The notes under the pieces: generated by a model | The model's database searches: none | Told to the model about the DNA's origin: nothing | The model's input: only the letters and a program-made list of their open reading frames with translations | Position numbers and translations under genes: made by a program | Shown here: piece by piece, positions 26,301-50,414 of the stretch | Layout: each line of letters begins with the position of its first letter | How positions within the stretch are numbered: position 1 is the stretch's first letter | Assembly: GCF_034702125.1 (NCBI RefSeq) | Contig: NC_085862.1 | Span: forward strand, 18,438,391-18,502,390 | DNA: 64,000 nucleotides | Reading direction: 5' to 3' | Source: Engraulis encrasicolus | Lineage: Eukaryota > Chordata > Actinopteri > Clupeiformes > Engraulidae

Positions 26301-26567
26301 AACTGAGAATCCTTTCGAAGACGCAATTTTCTCGACTTTCACGTCCATAGAAACCTCGTCTATGGGATTTACTATTTTTAAAACTAACGTTTTAGATGAT
26401 CCCATTTTAACATTTCCAAACGACACAAAAGGAGGTCTCGAAAACGTATCCAAACTTAAAACAGGAATCGATGCGTTTTCCTTATTTGTGTCCATGCCGC
26501 TGCCATTCATCTTTGAATTTTCAGACAGGGAATGTGTAGGACTAAACGCCATCCACTCCGCTGCCAT
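409..26567 (-). CDS. aspm: aspm, abnormal spindle-like microcephaly-associated protein (25 exons, 3' end outside window)
   Basis: Aspm is a large spindle-pole protein that binds microtubule minus ends and calmodulin and is needed for mitotic spindle focusing and neurogenesis. Exons placed from GT-AG sites and phase: 26277-26567, 25854-25997, 23783-25460, 22160-22240, 21804-21905, 21012-21158, 20530-20766, 20177-20244, 19230-19371, 18213-18343, 15248-15423, 14788-14933, 14438-14517, 13092-13304, 12716-12920, 12256-12404, 11000-11128, 10598-10792, 6065-9591, 4924-5332, 4476-4625, 3741-3907, 3400-3559, 1119-1328, 409-558. They sum to 9,087 nt (3,029 codons) with every junction in phase. Domain order is ASH, linker, calponin homology, IQ array, as in the vertebrate family. 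Human ASPM is about 3,480 residues, so a few hundred C-terminal residues lie left of position 1. The start ATG has a strong context (A at -3, G at +4). A small exon of phase 0/0 could have been missed. Confidence 0.95.
593..831. mobile_element. Short hAT-type inverted-repeat element
   Basis: 239 bp with ends CAGGGCTTGACAC and GTGTCAAGCCCTG and a perfect 8-bp target duplication GTAAGATG (585-592, 832-839). Internal GGCTACTGG and CCAGCATTTGGC blocks relate it to the element at 33875-34327. In aspm intron 24. Confidence 0.85.
1412..2985. mobile_element. hAT element with BED zinc-finger remnant
   Basis: Terminal repeats TAGGACTGGGTA and TACCCAGGCCTA, flanked by 8-bp duplications ACCTCATG (1404-1411, 2986-2993). 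Inside, 1697-1830 encode a decayed BED-type start of a transposase ([13 protein letters not shown], stop, then [12 protein letters not shown] in another frame). In aspm intron 23. Confidence 0.8.
3114..3348. mobile_element. Short inverted-repeat element
   Basis: 26-bp terminal inverted repeats: AAGAGTTCAGATGCAAAACC at the left end, with its complement at 3323-3348. 235 bp, non-coding, in aspm intron 23, 51 bp from the exon 23 donor. Confidence 0.75.
3699..3740 (-). repeat. Tandem duplication of the sequence at the exon 22 donor
   Basis: GCAGGCTGTGTACTGGTTA occurs twice, 22 bp apart, in the intron immediately beside the aspm exon 22 splice donor. Confidence 0.8.
4641..4698. repeat. (CA)n microsatellite next to the aspm exon 21 acceptor
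   Basis: About 28 CA units. On the aspm strand this is (TG)n ending about 15 bp from the acceptor. Confidence 0.95.
4829..4928 (-). repeat. Minisatellite copying the aspm exon 20 splice donor
   Basis: On the gene strand GCAGGTGAG occurs four times, at plus positions beginning 4834, 4859, 4885 and 4919, separated by GGGAGAGA-type filler. The one at 4919-4928 is the real donor. Confidence 0.9.
5492..5870. mobile_element. hAT-type MITE
   Basis: Ends CAGGGTTCCCAC and GTGGGAACCCTG, with AATTAT repeated on both sides (5486-5491, 5871-5876). The interior consists of AATTCAAGCA-type repeats. In aspm intron 19. Confidence 0.8.
5882..6031. mobile_element. hAT-type fragment
   Basis: GGTTCCCAAAC at the left and GTTTGGGAACCACTG at the right form hAT-like ends. 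It lies only about 30 bp from the donor of aspm exon 19. Confidence 0.6.
6065..9591 (-). CDS. aspm: aspm exon 19: giant IQ-repeat exon
   Basis: This 3,527-nt exon (residues about 1439-2614) is an uninterrupted series of IQ motifs. They come in alternating short and long helical periods of the form AAxxIQxxxRGxxxRR, with several dozen IQ or LQ cores. The giant single exon of IQ repeats is a hallmark of vertebrate ASPM, and calmodulin binding to this array is established for the family. The acceptor is CTCTAG at 9592-9597. The donor at 6064 falls after the second base of an Arg codon, which exon 20 completes. The exon contains a recent tandem duplication of a 219-bp unit (7996-8652). The long open frames on the plus strand and in the other minus-strand frames here are artefacts of the repetitive, GC-rich coding sequence. 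Confidence 0.95.
7996..8652 (-). repeat. Three tandem copies of a 219-bp (73-codon) IQ unit inside aspm exon 19
   Basis: Copies at 8434-8652, 8215-8433 and 7996-8214 encode almost the same 73 residues. Each begins [10 protein letters not shown], passes through [16 protein letters not shown] and ends RRVREMHK or a close variant. The period is exact (219 bp), with no frame change, and each copy contains three IQ-type helices. The near identity at DNA level, compared with the divergence of neighbouring IQ units, points to recent duplication or gene conversion. Confidence 0.9.
9914..10204. mobile_element. MITE with GGTAACAC ends
   Basis: 291 bp with long terminal inverted repeats starting GGTAACACTTTCTATGAAG and an 8-bp duplication AAATCTTT (9906-9913, 10205-10212). 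In aspm intron 18. The rest of the intron (9592-9905, 10213-10597) shows nothing recognisable. Confidence 0.85.
10598..11128 (-). CDS. aspm: aspm exons 17-18: start of the IQ array
   Basis: Exon 17 (11000-11128, 43 codons) contains the first IQ-type helix, [17 protein letters not shown]. Exon 18 (10598-10792, 65 codons) adds two or three more, such as [17 protein letters not shown] and [17 protein letters not shown] motifs bind calmodulin or calmodulin-like light chains. Both exons are phase 0 at each end, so they could be skipped or duplicated without shifting frame. Intron 16 (11129-12255) carries two inverted-repeat elements and a LINE tail, and intron 18 (9592-10597) carries a 291-bp element, all listed separately. 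Confidence 0.92.
11197..11419. mobile_element. Short palindromic element
   Basis: Ends TTGGGCCCTTGAT and ATCAAGGGCCCAA. Internal inverted blocks GTTAGTTGTGTGTCATTCGG and their complement make almost the whole 223 bp a hairpin. In aspm intron 16. Confidence 0.8.
11590..11840 (+). mobile_element. LINE 3' tail (L2-like)
   Basis: Shares GTTCTGTATACTTCCTGTGCA and the end GCACCTGCCAAATGTAATG with the fragment at 29193-29820. Non-coding. Lies in aspm intron 16. Confidence 0.6.
11868..12240. mobile_element. PIF/Harbinger-type MITE
   Basis: 373 bp, ends TGCCCCGTGTACATC and GATGTACACGGGGCA, TTA duplicated on both sides (11865-11867, 12241-12243). A TWA target site is typical of PIF/Harbinger. It ends 15 bp from the boundary of aspm exon 16. 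Confidence 0.8.
12256..15423 (-). CDS. aspm: aspm exons 11-16: calponin-homology domains CH1 and CH2
   Basis: Exons 15248-15423, 14788-14933, 14438-14517, 13092-13304, 12716-12920 and 12256-12404 encode residues about 1008-1330. Exons 11-13 form CH1: helices with [19 protein letters not shown], then [19 protein letters not shown], then the signature [17 protein letters not shown]. Exons 14-16 carry the second CH-like region, with [18 protein letters not shown] and [20 protein letters not shown], then a conserved tail ([17 protein letters not shown]). CH domains of this type bind actin or microtubules, and in Aspm they contribute to spindle microtubule association. The phase-2 junction of exons 11 and 12 restores Val-Arg exactly as expected. 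Intron 10 (15424-18212) is long because two nested hAT elements and other repeats lie in it. Confidence 0.94.
13365..13552 (-). mobile_element. tRNA-derived SINE
   Basis: Read on the minus strand: A-box-like TGGCGCAGCGTGCTAAGC (13523-13542) and B box GGTTCGAGTCC (13470-13482), then a body shared with 14068-14254. In aspm intron 13. Confidence 0.8.
13575..14067. other. aspm intron 13 interior with degenerate tandem units
   Basis: From 13590 to 13900 motifs such as CCACCTGAACAGGTAAGA and GACAATATTACACATCACT recur four to five times in decayed form, suggesting an old tandem repeat. No exon is visible. Confidence 0.4.
14068..14254 (-). mobile_element. tRNA-derived SINE, second copy
   Basis: Same family as 13365-13552: TGTGGCGCAGCGCGCTAAGC and GGTTCGAATAC on the minus strand, shared body GACAGGAAGCGAATG on the plus strand. 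Confidence 0.8.
15487..15615 (+). mobile_element. tRNA-derived SINE fragment
   Basis: TGTGGCCTAATGATGAATGA and GGTTTGAATTC resemble A and B boxes. The following TGCAAGGCACCTAACCCCA is the body seen in other SINE copies at 34760 and 56510. Confidence 0.6.
15634..17288. mobile_element. hAT-type element carrying a nested second element
   Basis: Ends CAGGGCTGTAACGATA and TATCGTTACAGCCTTA, with a perfect 8-bp duplication GTAAACAG (15626-15633, 17289-17296). Without the nested insertion it is about 330 bp. In aspm intron 10. Confidence 0.85.
15899..17215. mobile_element. Nested hAT-type element
   Basis: Ends TAGGCTTGGGCGAT and ATCGGCACAACCCTA, with a perfect 8-bp duplication GGGTGTAC (15891-15898, 17216-17223) inside the element above. 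1,317 bp with no transposase reading frame. Confidence 0.85.
17294..17425. mobile_element. Fragment of the CAGGGCTCTAAATTAAC hAT-type family
   Basis: CAGGGCCCTAAATTAAC, ACCAGCCAAACTAATG and CACCAGCATTTTGCCAG match the element at 33875-34327, in the same order. Confidence 0.65.
17860..18086. mobile_element. hAT MITE
   Basis: Ends TAGTGTTTCTCAAC and GTTGAGAACCACTG. Flanks ACCAATAG and TCCAATAG differ in one base of an 8-bp duplication. A related end occurs at 44555-44600. In aspm intron 10. Confidence 0.8.
18213..22240 (-). CDS. aspm: aspm exons 4-10: conserved region before the calponin-homology domains
   Basis: Seven short exons (22160-22240, 21804-21905, 21012-21158, 20530-20766, 20177-20244, 19230-19371, 18213-18343) join in phases 1,1,1,1,0,1,0. 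Exon 5 has a [20 protein letters not shown] segment. Exon 6 encodes [20 protein letters not shown], followed by a Trp-Trp-containing stretch, all strongly conserved in vertebrate Aspm. Exon 7 is basic and helical ([15 protein letters not shown]), and exons 8-10 encode an alpha-helical stretch ([20 protein letters not shown] and further). This block leads directly into CH1 and is probably part of the microtubule-binding half of the protein. Several introns carry repeats listed separately, including a hammerhead-bearing insertion between exons 8 and 9. Confidence 0.92.
18344..19229. other. aspm intron 9, no recognised feature
   Basis: About 0.9 kb with locally CpG-rich patches (18440-18560, 18730-18860) and no supported exon or terminal repeat. 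Possibly an old decayed transposon. Confidence 0.4.
19525..19701 (-). mobile_element. Retrozyme/Penelope-like short insertion
   Basis: 177 bp flanked by the 10-bp duplication CTTAATACAG (19515-19524, 19702-19711). The disruption of a palindromic element makes the boundaries exact. It carries a hammerhead motif on the minus strand and the only ambiguous base of the window (19586). Other copies share a CGCACTC/TGCGCACT block. Confidence 0.8.
19664..19701 (-). ncRNA. Hammerhead ribozyme motif, near-consensus
   Basis: Minus strand, 5' to 3': stem I strand GAGACA, core CUGACGA, one extra A, stem II GGC-AACA-GCC, core GAA, palindromic stem III ACGU, cleavage base U, then UGUCU. Stem I pairs five bases (ACAGA read outward from the core with UGUCU). 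A self-complementary four-base stem III implies activity as a dimer, as known for Penelope-type hammerheads. It lies on the sense strand of aspm intron 8. Confidence 0.7.
21378..21575 (+). repeat. Uninterrupted copy of the repeat that hosts the LTR element
   Basis: In aspm intron 5. Same order of blocks as 56665-56831 plus 63950-64000, here contiguous. No terminal structure is evident. Confidence 0.75.
22240..22496. repeat. Degenerate copy of the TGTCATGACA-rich MITE
   Basis: CAGTGTCATGACACAG, GACATTGACATAATGTTTATG and the right-hand GAAAGTGTTACC match the element at 46803-47114, without clear ends. In aspm intron 3, directly beside exon 4. Confidence 0.55.
22623..23230. mobile_element. Foldback element of about 600 bp
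   Basis: Ends TTAAAGGACAACTTC and GAAGTTGTCCTTAA. The arms stay complementary through GCCGGTT, GTTTAGGGTGGATTTAGG, GGGTGTTCACT and GAAACATGGTTT to a centre near 22930. Non-coding, in aspm intron 3. Confidence 0.85.
23231..23782. other. Remaining aspm intron 3 sequence
   Basis: No recognised feature apart from a short TG-rich stretch at 23713-23770 next to the exon 3 donor. Confidence 0.4.
23783..25460 (-). CDS. aspm: aspm exon 3: disordered Ser/Pro-rich linker
   Basis: A single 1,678-nt exon (phase 0 in, phase 1 out) follows an acceptor at CCTCCCAG and encodes about 559 residues, beginning [15 protein letters not shown]. The sequence is low in hydrophobic residues and rich in Ser, Pro and basic stretches. 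It has two long serine runs (about 12 and 13 residues) and a proline run followed by a basic [10 protein letters not shown] segment. This matches the poorly conserved linker of Aspm between the ASH domain and the first calponin-homology domain, where several CDK phosphorylation sites are known in other vertebrates. SP and TP dipeptides are frequent here. The serine runs are coded by trinucleotide repeats at 24190-24235 and 24555-24615, which probably vary in length. Open frames on the plus strand across this exon are shadows of its G+C-rich repeats. Confidence 0.9.
25597..25832. repeat. Decayed repeat in aspm intron 2
   Basis: GCTTGGGGCCCTGGC and CTCTAGAATCACCT resemble the right half of the small hAT element at 29999-30140. 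Ends not resolved. Confidence 0.4.
25854..26567 (-). CDS. aspm: aspm exons 1-2: N-terminal ASH domain (residues 1-145)
   Basis: Exon 1 (26277-26567, 97 codons, ends in phase 0) starts [10 protein letters not shown] and contains a beta-rich segment with [17 protein letters not shown]. Exon 2 (25854-25997, 48 codons) continues with [18 protein letters not shown] and ends in a KKK cluster. This is the ASH (ASPM, SPD-2, Hydin) immunoglobulin-like fold typical of ciliary and centrosomal proteins, which helps place Aspm at the spindle pole. Upstream of the ATG on the minus strand there is no in-frame extension with a better start. Intron 1 (25998-26276) is short and holds nothing recognisable. Confidence 0.93.
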
Positions 26568-26935
26568 GTTTACGAATGAAACGACCTTACCAAAAACTGC
26601 ACTCCAGTGGCAAAATAGCTAAATAATGCGAATTGAATACCAGCGCATGATACGCTGCTCACACAGTGATGGACCTGTGCGATCAACAACACACAGCAGC
26701 AACATTGCATTGCAATGCAGTTCCTGTATCCTCACGAAGTTTAAATTTTGCGACGCCAGCTCTGGCCAATCAGATTTGAGATTGTAAAACCAATGTCCAA
26801 TCCCTGTGATATAAACAAAGGTGAGCCAATCGGAAGTAAAGAAGCGTTTAAATTCCCTTCTTCCCAGCCAATGAATGATCAAGTGGGCGGGGTTCATTCA
26901 AACGGACTTTCATGACAACTGAGAGAAGCGAACAG
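26568..26935 (-). promoter_or_regulatory. aspm promoter: CCAAT cluster and CHR-like site
   Basis: Five CCAAT pentamers lie at 26766-26770, 26790-26794, 26797-26801, 26826-26830 and 26868-26872. All point the same way (ATTGG on the gene strand). Between them and the start codon, the gene strand reads AAATTTAAACTTCG at about 26733-26746, a TTTAAA-type match to the cell-cycle homology region. Evenly spaced inverted CCAAT boxes (NF-Y) plus a CHR are typical of G2/M genes controlled by the DREAM/B-Myb complex, and ASPM is a classical G2/M gene. The site assignment is inferred from motifs only. Confidence 0.5.
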
Positions 26936-28033
26936 AGTGGTGATTGTGAAGGCAAAAAAAGTTAAAGTTAACTCAATGCTACAGATTCATAGGCTAGGTG
27001 TAAGAGAATACGTGTAAAATAGTAGCAGAAGTGGCATGCCAGATTTGTTTTGTGGTCGGTGGATTGGTAATGCTCTGTGGTACATCAGAGCTACATGTGG
27101 TACATTGTTGTCTGCCATCTGCTGGTGTATCCGTAACATTAGCCTAGTAGTTCTACACAGCAAAATCCCTCATTCACATCACCGACCCACCAGGCAAAGC
27201 AGGCTACCTACAAGGCTACAAAAACCGTGTGCAAAGTTGTCAAATAAACCTGTACAGGCAAGGCTTTGGATAAAGTCACTGTGACCTGAAATAAGATTGG
27301 CTTTATTACGCCCTATGAAATAAAAATAGGCCTAGGCCTACTACATCCTGACACTTACGTTCCCAACCTTTTTATGGGACCCCATTTTCCTCCCACATTT
27401 CTGGGGACCACATAGCCTTAGCCCCATATAGCCACATTTTTTTTCCACCACAAAAATGAAAACATGACTGTGCTACATAAGTTGTAGTAGGGTATTAAAC
27501 CTATTGACATTCATTCATGGCAGTCTACGATTGTAAATGGTGAAACAGAATATTGAATGGTTATTAGGCTATAGACTATTGGCCTAGTAATCAGTAGCCT
27601 AATATTTATCAGTATTTTTTTTCACACACTTTCAGACATTTCAGGGGACCCTATTTGAATTCCAGGTGACTCCAAATGGGGTCCTGACCTGTAGTGTTGA
27701 AAAACAAGTCACTGCTAATCTGGTGTTCTTGGTGCATCTTGGTGTTCCCTCATTGTTTCAGATACAGTTCTGCAGTTCAACTTTACCCTTAGCAATCTTA
27801 ACATTTTTTTCCTTTTCATCCTTGTGTCATTTTGCATTAGGTGGGTTGGAGAAACAGCCTATCAAACAATGTTTAATCAGCCTATCAATAGGCTTATTGG
27901 CTAATATCTGGTGGGTTAGGCCTATTTTGTTTTTTTAAAGTGTGCTAAATTGACAAAAGAGATCATTTTAATATAAAATATACAAAATGTATATCATGTT
28001 GAAGTTAGAAATTAATATTTTGAGTCAATTGCC
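26936..28033. other. Intergenic stretch without recognised gene
   Basis: AT-rich sequence between the aspm promoter and the first repeat insertion at 28047. I see no exon-like open frame with good splice sites. Part of it (27350-27700) resembles a decayed repeat. Confidence 0.5.
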
Positions 28034-28046
28034 TGTTCAGCACAGG

Positions 28047-28424
28047 ACTAAAGAAGAGGAAAAAACTGCACTCAAACTGCGTACCACGCACTGATGGCTT
28101 AAGAGCCGAAACGCGTTTGCTTTTGGACATGGTGGTAATCTATAAGTAAATAATGAGACTTAGTTTGTGAGTGCGGATTTTTCTTCTTTCAGTTGATACC
28201 TTTATCGCACATAAAGACATTCATTTTTTCCAAGAAGTTGAGCGCATCCTCTGACAAAAATTGAAAGCCGAAACGCATCTGGTTGTTGACATGGTGGTAA
28301 TTTATAGATAAATAATGAGTCTCAGCTCGTGAGTGAGGATTTTTCGTCTTCTTTAAATTTAGCTTTTTCATGCACCCAAAAGTTATTTATTTTACTCCCA
28401 AAGTTTAGCCTGCCCTCTGTCACT
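28047..28424 (+). mobile_element. Dimeric retrozyme/Penelope-like insertion
   Basis: 378 bp flanked by the 13-bp duplication TGTTCAGCACAGG (28034-28046, 28425-28437). It contains two head-to-tail units about 160 bp apart, each with a GCCGAAACG core followed by GACATGGTGGTAAT and AAATAATGAG. Confidence 0.8.
28085..28121 (+). ncRNA. Degenerate hammerhead motif
   Basis: CACGCA, CUGAUG with core bases missing before stem II, stem II GGCU-UAAG-AGCC, GAA, palindromic ACGCGU, then U and UGC. Stem I keeps three pairs. Probably inactive. Confidence 0.5.
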
Positions 28425-29192
28425 TGTTCAGCACAGGGGCCACAACAATGGTCAGGAGGGAGCTACAGGCCCCTGCAGGCTTTTAGGCAGGATTTTTTTT
28501 AGGGTATCTAACTTTCTTTAACCTGTCATTGTGCGTGGCGCCGCACGGCTTTACCGCACGCCGTCGCAGGTGCCCTGCGGCACCTCGACCCGCAGGCACA
28601 AGTATTTTAGGGCGATCTTGGGGTATTCTCCCCCGCAAAATTTTTACACTTCTAATGCTCTCAAACGCAATTTCCTGCAATTTGAGGAGCAAATTTTGAC
28701 CAATACAACCAAGTGTTTTTGCCTTTGTTAAAACATTTTTGTACCAATAGTAAGGCTGGACTGGGGGGAGGCATGTGTGCAACTAAATAACAAACAAAAG
28801 CCCAAAATAACAAACCAAAGAAATGCAAACAAAACACATAGACAAGTAAAACCATTTTCTTATTTTCACATTATAAAATACTTTACAAAGAATCTCACCA
28901 GTAAAAACACCCCTGCTCAAAATGGTTTGGTCCGCCAAACGGCGGACACCCTCTATTTTACTCAGATTGGAACATGCACTTGTTGCTGAACGAGGAAGTG
29001 GCAGAGACGGTTTAAAAGCCTGGGCCCCTGTCTAGAACCACCTGTGTGGATTAAGCTTAATGAAGTGGAGCAAAGATGGGACCTGTCAGAGCCAGACTAG
29101 ACCAGAGCACCACAGGACTATCCTGATTACCATGACTTTCAAATCTCTTGGAGACTTGGTCAGACCAAGAGCATAAGAACGAACATTCTTAA

Positions 29193-29820
29193 ATGGCATG
29201 GTTGACCCACCTCCCTTGGTTTGCTACTGGTCGAGGGCAGAACAGGCTGAGCCAAAGTTTAAACTGGCTACCGATTGCCGGCCAGATCAAGCACAAGGCT
29301 TTGACCCTTGCCTACAAAACCATCGCAGGAACGGCCCCAGCTTATCTGAAGGACCTACTAACGCCTTATGTTACTGGAAGAGAACTGCGCTCATCCAGCA
29401 CAAGCCGTCTGGCTCTGCCATCCAGTCGCTCTCAAGACTGAGCACATCTCTTGCAGCTTTCAAGAAACAACTAAAGACCTTCCTCTTTCGAGAGGAGCTA
29501 CTAAACTAATGCTTGAGCTGGCCTTGCCCCAGGGCAGACTCTTGACATGATGTTTACTTTAGTTTACTCTAGTTTAGTTTAGTTTGAGTGTGTGTGTGTG
29601 TGTGTGTGTGTGCGTGTGTGTGTGTGTATGTGTGTGTGTGTCTACTCCTTATTAATTAAAAAAAAAAAAAACCTAACCCTTCTTTGCAACTGCACTTGTT
29701 GTTCTGTATATTTCCTGTGCAATTTGTATCTGCTAGTGATGTTGATTTGATTAAGTCCTCTTTTGAAAGTCGCTTTGGTTATAAAGCGTCTGCCAAATGC
29801 AATGTAATGCAATGTAACCA
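29193..29820 (+). mobile_element. LINE 3' fragment (L2-like)
   Basis: The first 320 bp encode a decayed RT C-terminus (LNWLPIAGQIKHKALTLAYK, then APAYLKDLL) with frame breaks. A (GT)n tract and the L2-type end AAAGCGTCTGCCAAATGCAA with ATGTA-like repeats follow to 29818. Confidence 0.75.
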
Positions 29821-29998
29821 AACAGTTCTTAATCCCAATAGAACGTTTTTGCCTTGAACACGCCTCTAACCAGTATAGTTGGAATTTGGAAATGCTCAAA
29901 GTTGATTAGTTCCCAACAAAGTGGGTGGAGTTTCCTGCTGTGGAGGGAACCCGAATGTACGTGAACAAACAATTTGCCTGAGTGAGTGTAGCTGAGCC

Positions 29999-30140
29999 CA
30001 GAGGCGCATCTGCAGGCATCCGCTTGGGGCCCCCAAGCCCCTAGATAGTGAATAACAGCCCACATTTTACCACAGTAGTGGCGATTTTGGTTCAAATGCA
30101 TTTTCGCTTGGGGCCCCACCTGACCCTAGAATCGCCTCTG
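29999..30140. mobile_element. 142-bp hAT MITE
   Basis: Ends CAGAGGCG and CGCCTCTG with a perfect 8-bp duplication GCTGAGCC (29991-29998, 30141-30148). Confidence 0.85.
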
Positions 30141-30148
30141 GCTGAGCC

Positions 30149-31384
30149 AAAGGTGTTGCATCACTGCGAGGGCAGAGCCTGGGTCCCCCGGGACCTGCCG
30201 GGCCCACACCAGAACACCCTGGCTCACAACAGACCTGCCCAATACATCCCGAGTCATAATGGACCTACTGGGCCAGACCAGTACCCCTCTGCTGGGTCGA
30301 GCAGGTCTGTCCAGGCCATGGGGGTCAAGGGGGAATCACACCCATCCGCCCCAGCCCCTCTCTGAGTCTGGCAACGCATGCCATTCTGCAAAGCAAATTC
30401 TGCCTCCAAGCTATAATTGAATAATACAGCATATGGCCTACTAGGCATCAACAGAAGAGAATTGCATGATAGGCTTACCATTGATTTTGAATTAGGCTAT
30501 ACTTTGAATTACAAAAATGAATTGCAAAGTAATTAATGTGGTCTGGTAAAACCAGGCTAGAGAACTGCTGGAAGAACAGGAGAAAATCTCAATTCCTGAA
30601 CTCAAGGGGAGTTGTAGGTGTAAAATAAGTGTATGTTTCCAGAAAATATGCAGTAGTGCTTTAATGCTTAAAGAACCAGTTCTGCCAATTTCAATATGCT
30701 GTTGTATTGCTCACGCTACCCTTGACTTGTCAGTACCTGGTGATGCTGCATTTTTCGGCTCAGCCCTGTCTGAGGTCTGTGCTATTGTAATGGGGGCAGA
30801 TTTTGTTTACAATTTAAAAAATCTTAACATAGGAGGTCTACTCCAAATATTTCCCCAAAAGTTATGACTGTTTGCCAGTTGTCTGCTGATGTTGCCTCAC
30901 CTTTTGGATGTTTTTGGGAATAAATCAAGATGTTTTTTTGAAATATAAACAAACACCTGCCCCCCATAACAATGACAGAAAAAATACATTCTCAGGTATT
31001 GACAAGTCCATGGTTAGAGCATTACAACTGCATGTTGAAATTGGCTGAACTTATCCTTTAAATCCGGATGAGCACTGCAACGATAACCGGTGGCTATAGC
31101 CTAACTGTCTTGCAAATTTGGGAAAGGGGATTCAACATTATATTTCCAGATATGGAAATGGTCTTGTGGAAACAAAGGGTTCAACGAACAAGGCTAGAAT
31201 GCAACTATGGCAAGGCTGATGACTAAATTACTAAAATTACACTTGTGACTTTACCCATATGCCAAGTTTTTTTTTGTATTTTCCTAAAAACAAACAAACA
31301 AATAAACAAACAAAAAACAAATCAAACAAAAGACAAGGCACAAAAAGGCATGCCAATTATAAGTCGCAAGACTGAAGGTAATCA
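30149..31384. other. Intergenic sequence upstream of crb1
   Basis: No gene or well-bounded repeat seen. 30160-30370 is GC-rich with several CCTGCC/GGGCC blocks, the rest AT-rich. Confidence 0.4.
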
Positions 31385-31640
31385 ATATTCGGCGCGCGAT
31401 TGCGCATTTTAATCCTCGTGGCCACTCCACGGAGGAGGATCAACTCAAGTGGCGCGCGGGCAGATGATGCTGCTTATTGGCGAGACAGCGGACAGGAGGC
31501 GGCGGCATGCACAGACACAAACACACACACATGCCAACTCGCGCTCACCGTCCCTGTCTGACACCCTCGGACCGGAGGATGATCTGTGTGCATTGACGCT
31601 GCTATAACCTGCGCCAACGCCTTCACGATGGTTTCTAAAC
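31385..31640 (+). promoter_or_regulatory. Putative crb1 promoter and 5' UTR
   Basis: A locally GC-rich, CpG-containing segment (several GCGCGC-type stretches at 31391-31400 and 31450-31460) directly precedes the first coding exon, in contrast to the AT-rich surroundings. An ATG at 31628 opens a short out-of-frame uORF ending at 31675 that overlaps the main start. No TATA box is evident. Confidence 0.4.
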
Positions 31641-48959
<17,319 letters not shown>

Positions 48960-49339
48960 GTAATGTCATTTAACCCCCTAAGACACGGCTTTATAACTTA
49001 GCCGTTACCAAAATGGCAATGACCAAGTCGTAATGTATTACTAAAGGCCCTGTCATAGTAGTGTAGTACTATGGTAGTTAACTTTCAATGTCTATTACAG
49101 CGTGCCACAGAAGGTACGGCGTGCATTAAGGGGCTAGATGCGTTACAATGATCTCATCATGAGTGGAGAACCTATGACCTGCAGGCTGTTTAAGGCCTGT
49201 GAGGCCGTCTTACTGTATCTGGCCCCCCAAATAATTGACGTTTTGTAAAACAATCTTAGAAATTACATTTGCAGTTAATACAATACGTACATACAATTAA
49301 GTTATATTTTCAAGCTTCAATATACAGGCTTCACTATAC

Positions 49340-49732
49340 AGTGCACAGCAATAATGAGTACACCCCTGTTGAAAAGTAAGATTTTGAACAATATATTAGT
49401 TATATTAGTATATAGGTTATTCCCAGAATGCTCATAGAGTAAGTGTAATACAACATCTTTTGAGCTTCTTTCTTTTAAGTTCAATAGTGTAATTTAAATT
49501 ACATTTTTTTTACATATATATTTTTAAAATAATGCCTCAATAATGCCCAAAAGTGAGTACACCCCTACGTTAAACTCCTAGACAGTGTCTGAGAAGGGGC
49601 TGTGTTGGCCCGAAAACGTCTCGAAATTGAAAGGGAATAAAAGGGAGGTCATCGGTGTGAGGTGTGTTTATTAAAATATTGTTCAAAGTGTTCAAACTTT
49701 TCAAAAGGGGTGTACTCATTATTGCTGAGCAC
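49340..49732. mobile_element. MITE with 55-bp ends containing a hammerhead-like remnant
   Basis: Ends GTGCACAGCAATAATGAGTA and the complement of GTGCTCAGCAATAATGAGTA. Inside, 49588-49625 reads CTGAGAAGGGGC, GGCCCGAAAACGTC, a degraded version of the motif seen elsewhere. In crb1 intron 5. Confidence 0.65.
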
Positions 49733-49890
49733 CCCCACCCCTCCCCATGCTGCAGGGTTCATATGTAGCTGACCCCCAGTAATGTATTTGGAAACGAGGA
49801 TGATTTGGTTACGAGGATTTACAGGTCACCCAATTATGCCATCGCTATTGGCTACTGCCTCTGTTACCCCTTGTGTGTGTGCGCGCGCGT

Positions 49891-49941
49891 ACTGTAGGTA
49901 TGCCCAGAGTTGATCCAGAGAGTGACTCATTGCTGCTTCTG

Positions 49942-49990
<49 letters not shown>
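49891..49990 (+). repeat. Duplicated segment with (GT)n, copy 1
   Basis: GTACTGTAGGTATGCCCAGA, GATCCAGAGAGTGACTCATT, GCTGCTTCTGCT then (GT)n. The same block is at 51177-51240. Confidence 0.85.
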
Positions 49991-49991
<1 letters not shown>

Positions 49992-50414
49992 TGCGTTCTC
50001 TATACTTTATTGTAATGACTAATTGCATTGCCTGGCCACATTATCTGTGTGCTGTATGTGTGACTGCCCTTTGTGGCTGCACAGTACTCTTCATTAGTCG
50101 AGTAAGGCAGACGAACCCGCCTAGCGGCAGCAAATACTTTCACCAGGTGAGAGGCGAGTGGGTCTACAGCAGTAACACAACAGTGGAGATCATCCAAAAG
50201 AAGACAAAATCCGTCACACAACCAGGCCCGGATTAACGCACAGGCTTGATATGGCTAGAGCCTAGGGCCCCCCCACCTGCCAAGGGTCCCCTATTGGTCA
50301 AAGAGTGGAAAACAATTTGGCTGAATTGCAGATGCAGTATTGAAAAATGAATCTCTTTACATTTGGCAGACTTAATTTATAGCTTAGAAATATGACACGG
50401 TTTATGTCATTTGG

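Noticed and set aside
28232..28290. Second hammerhead-like core in the dimeric insertion
   Set aside because: CTGACAAAAATTGAAAGCC lacks the CUGANGA core and a proper stem II. Kept only as evidence for a second unit, not as a ribozyme.
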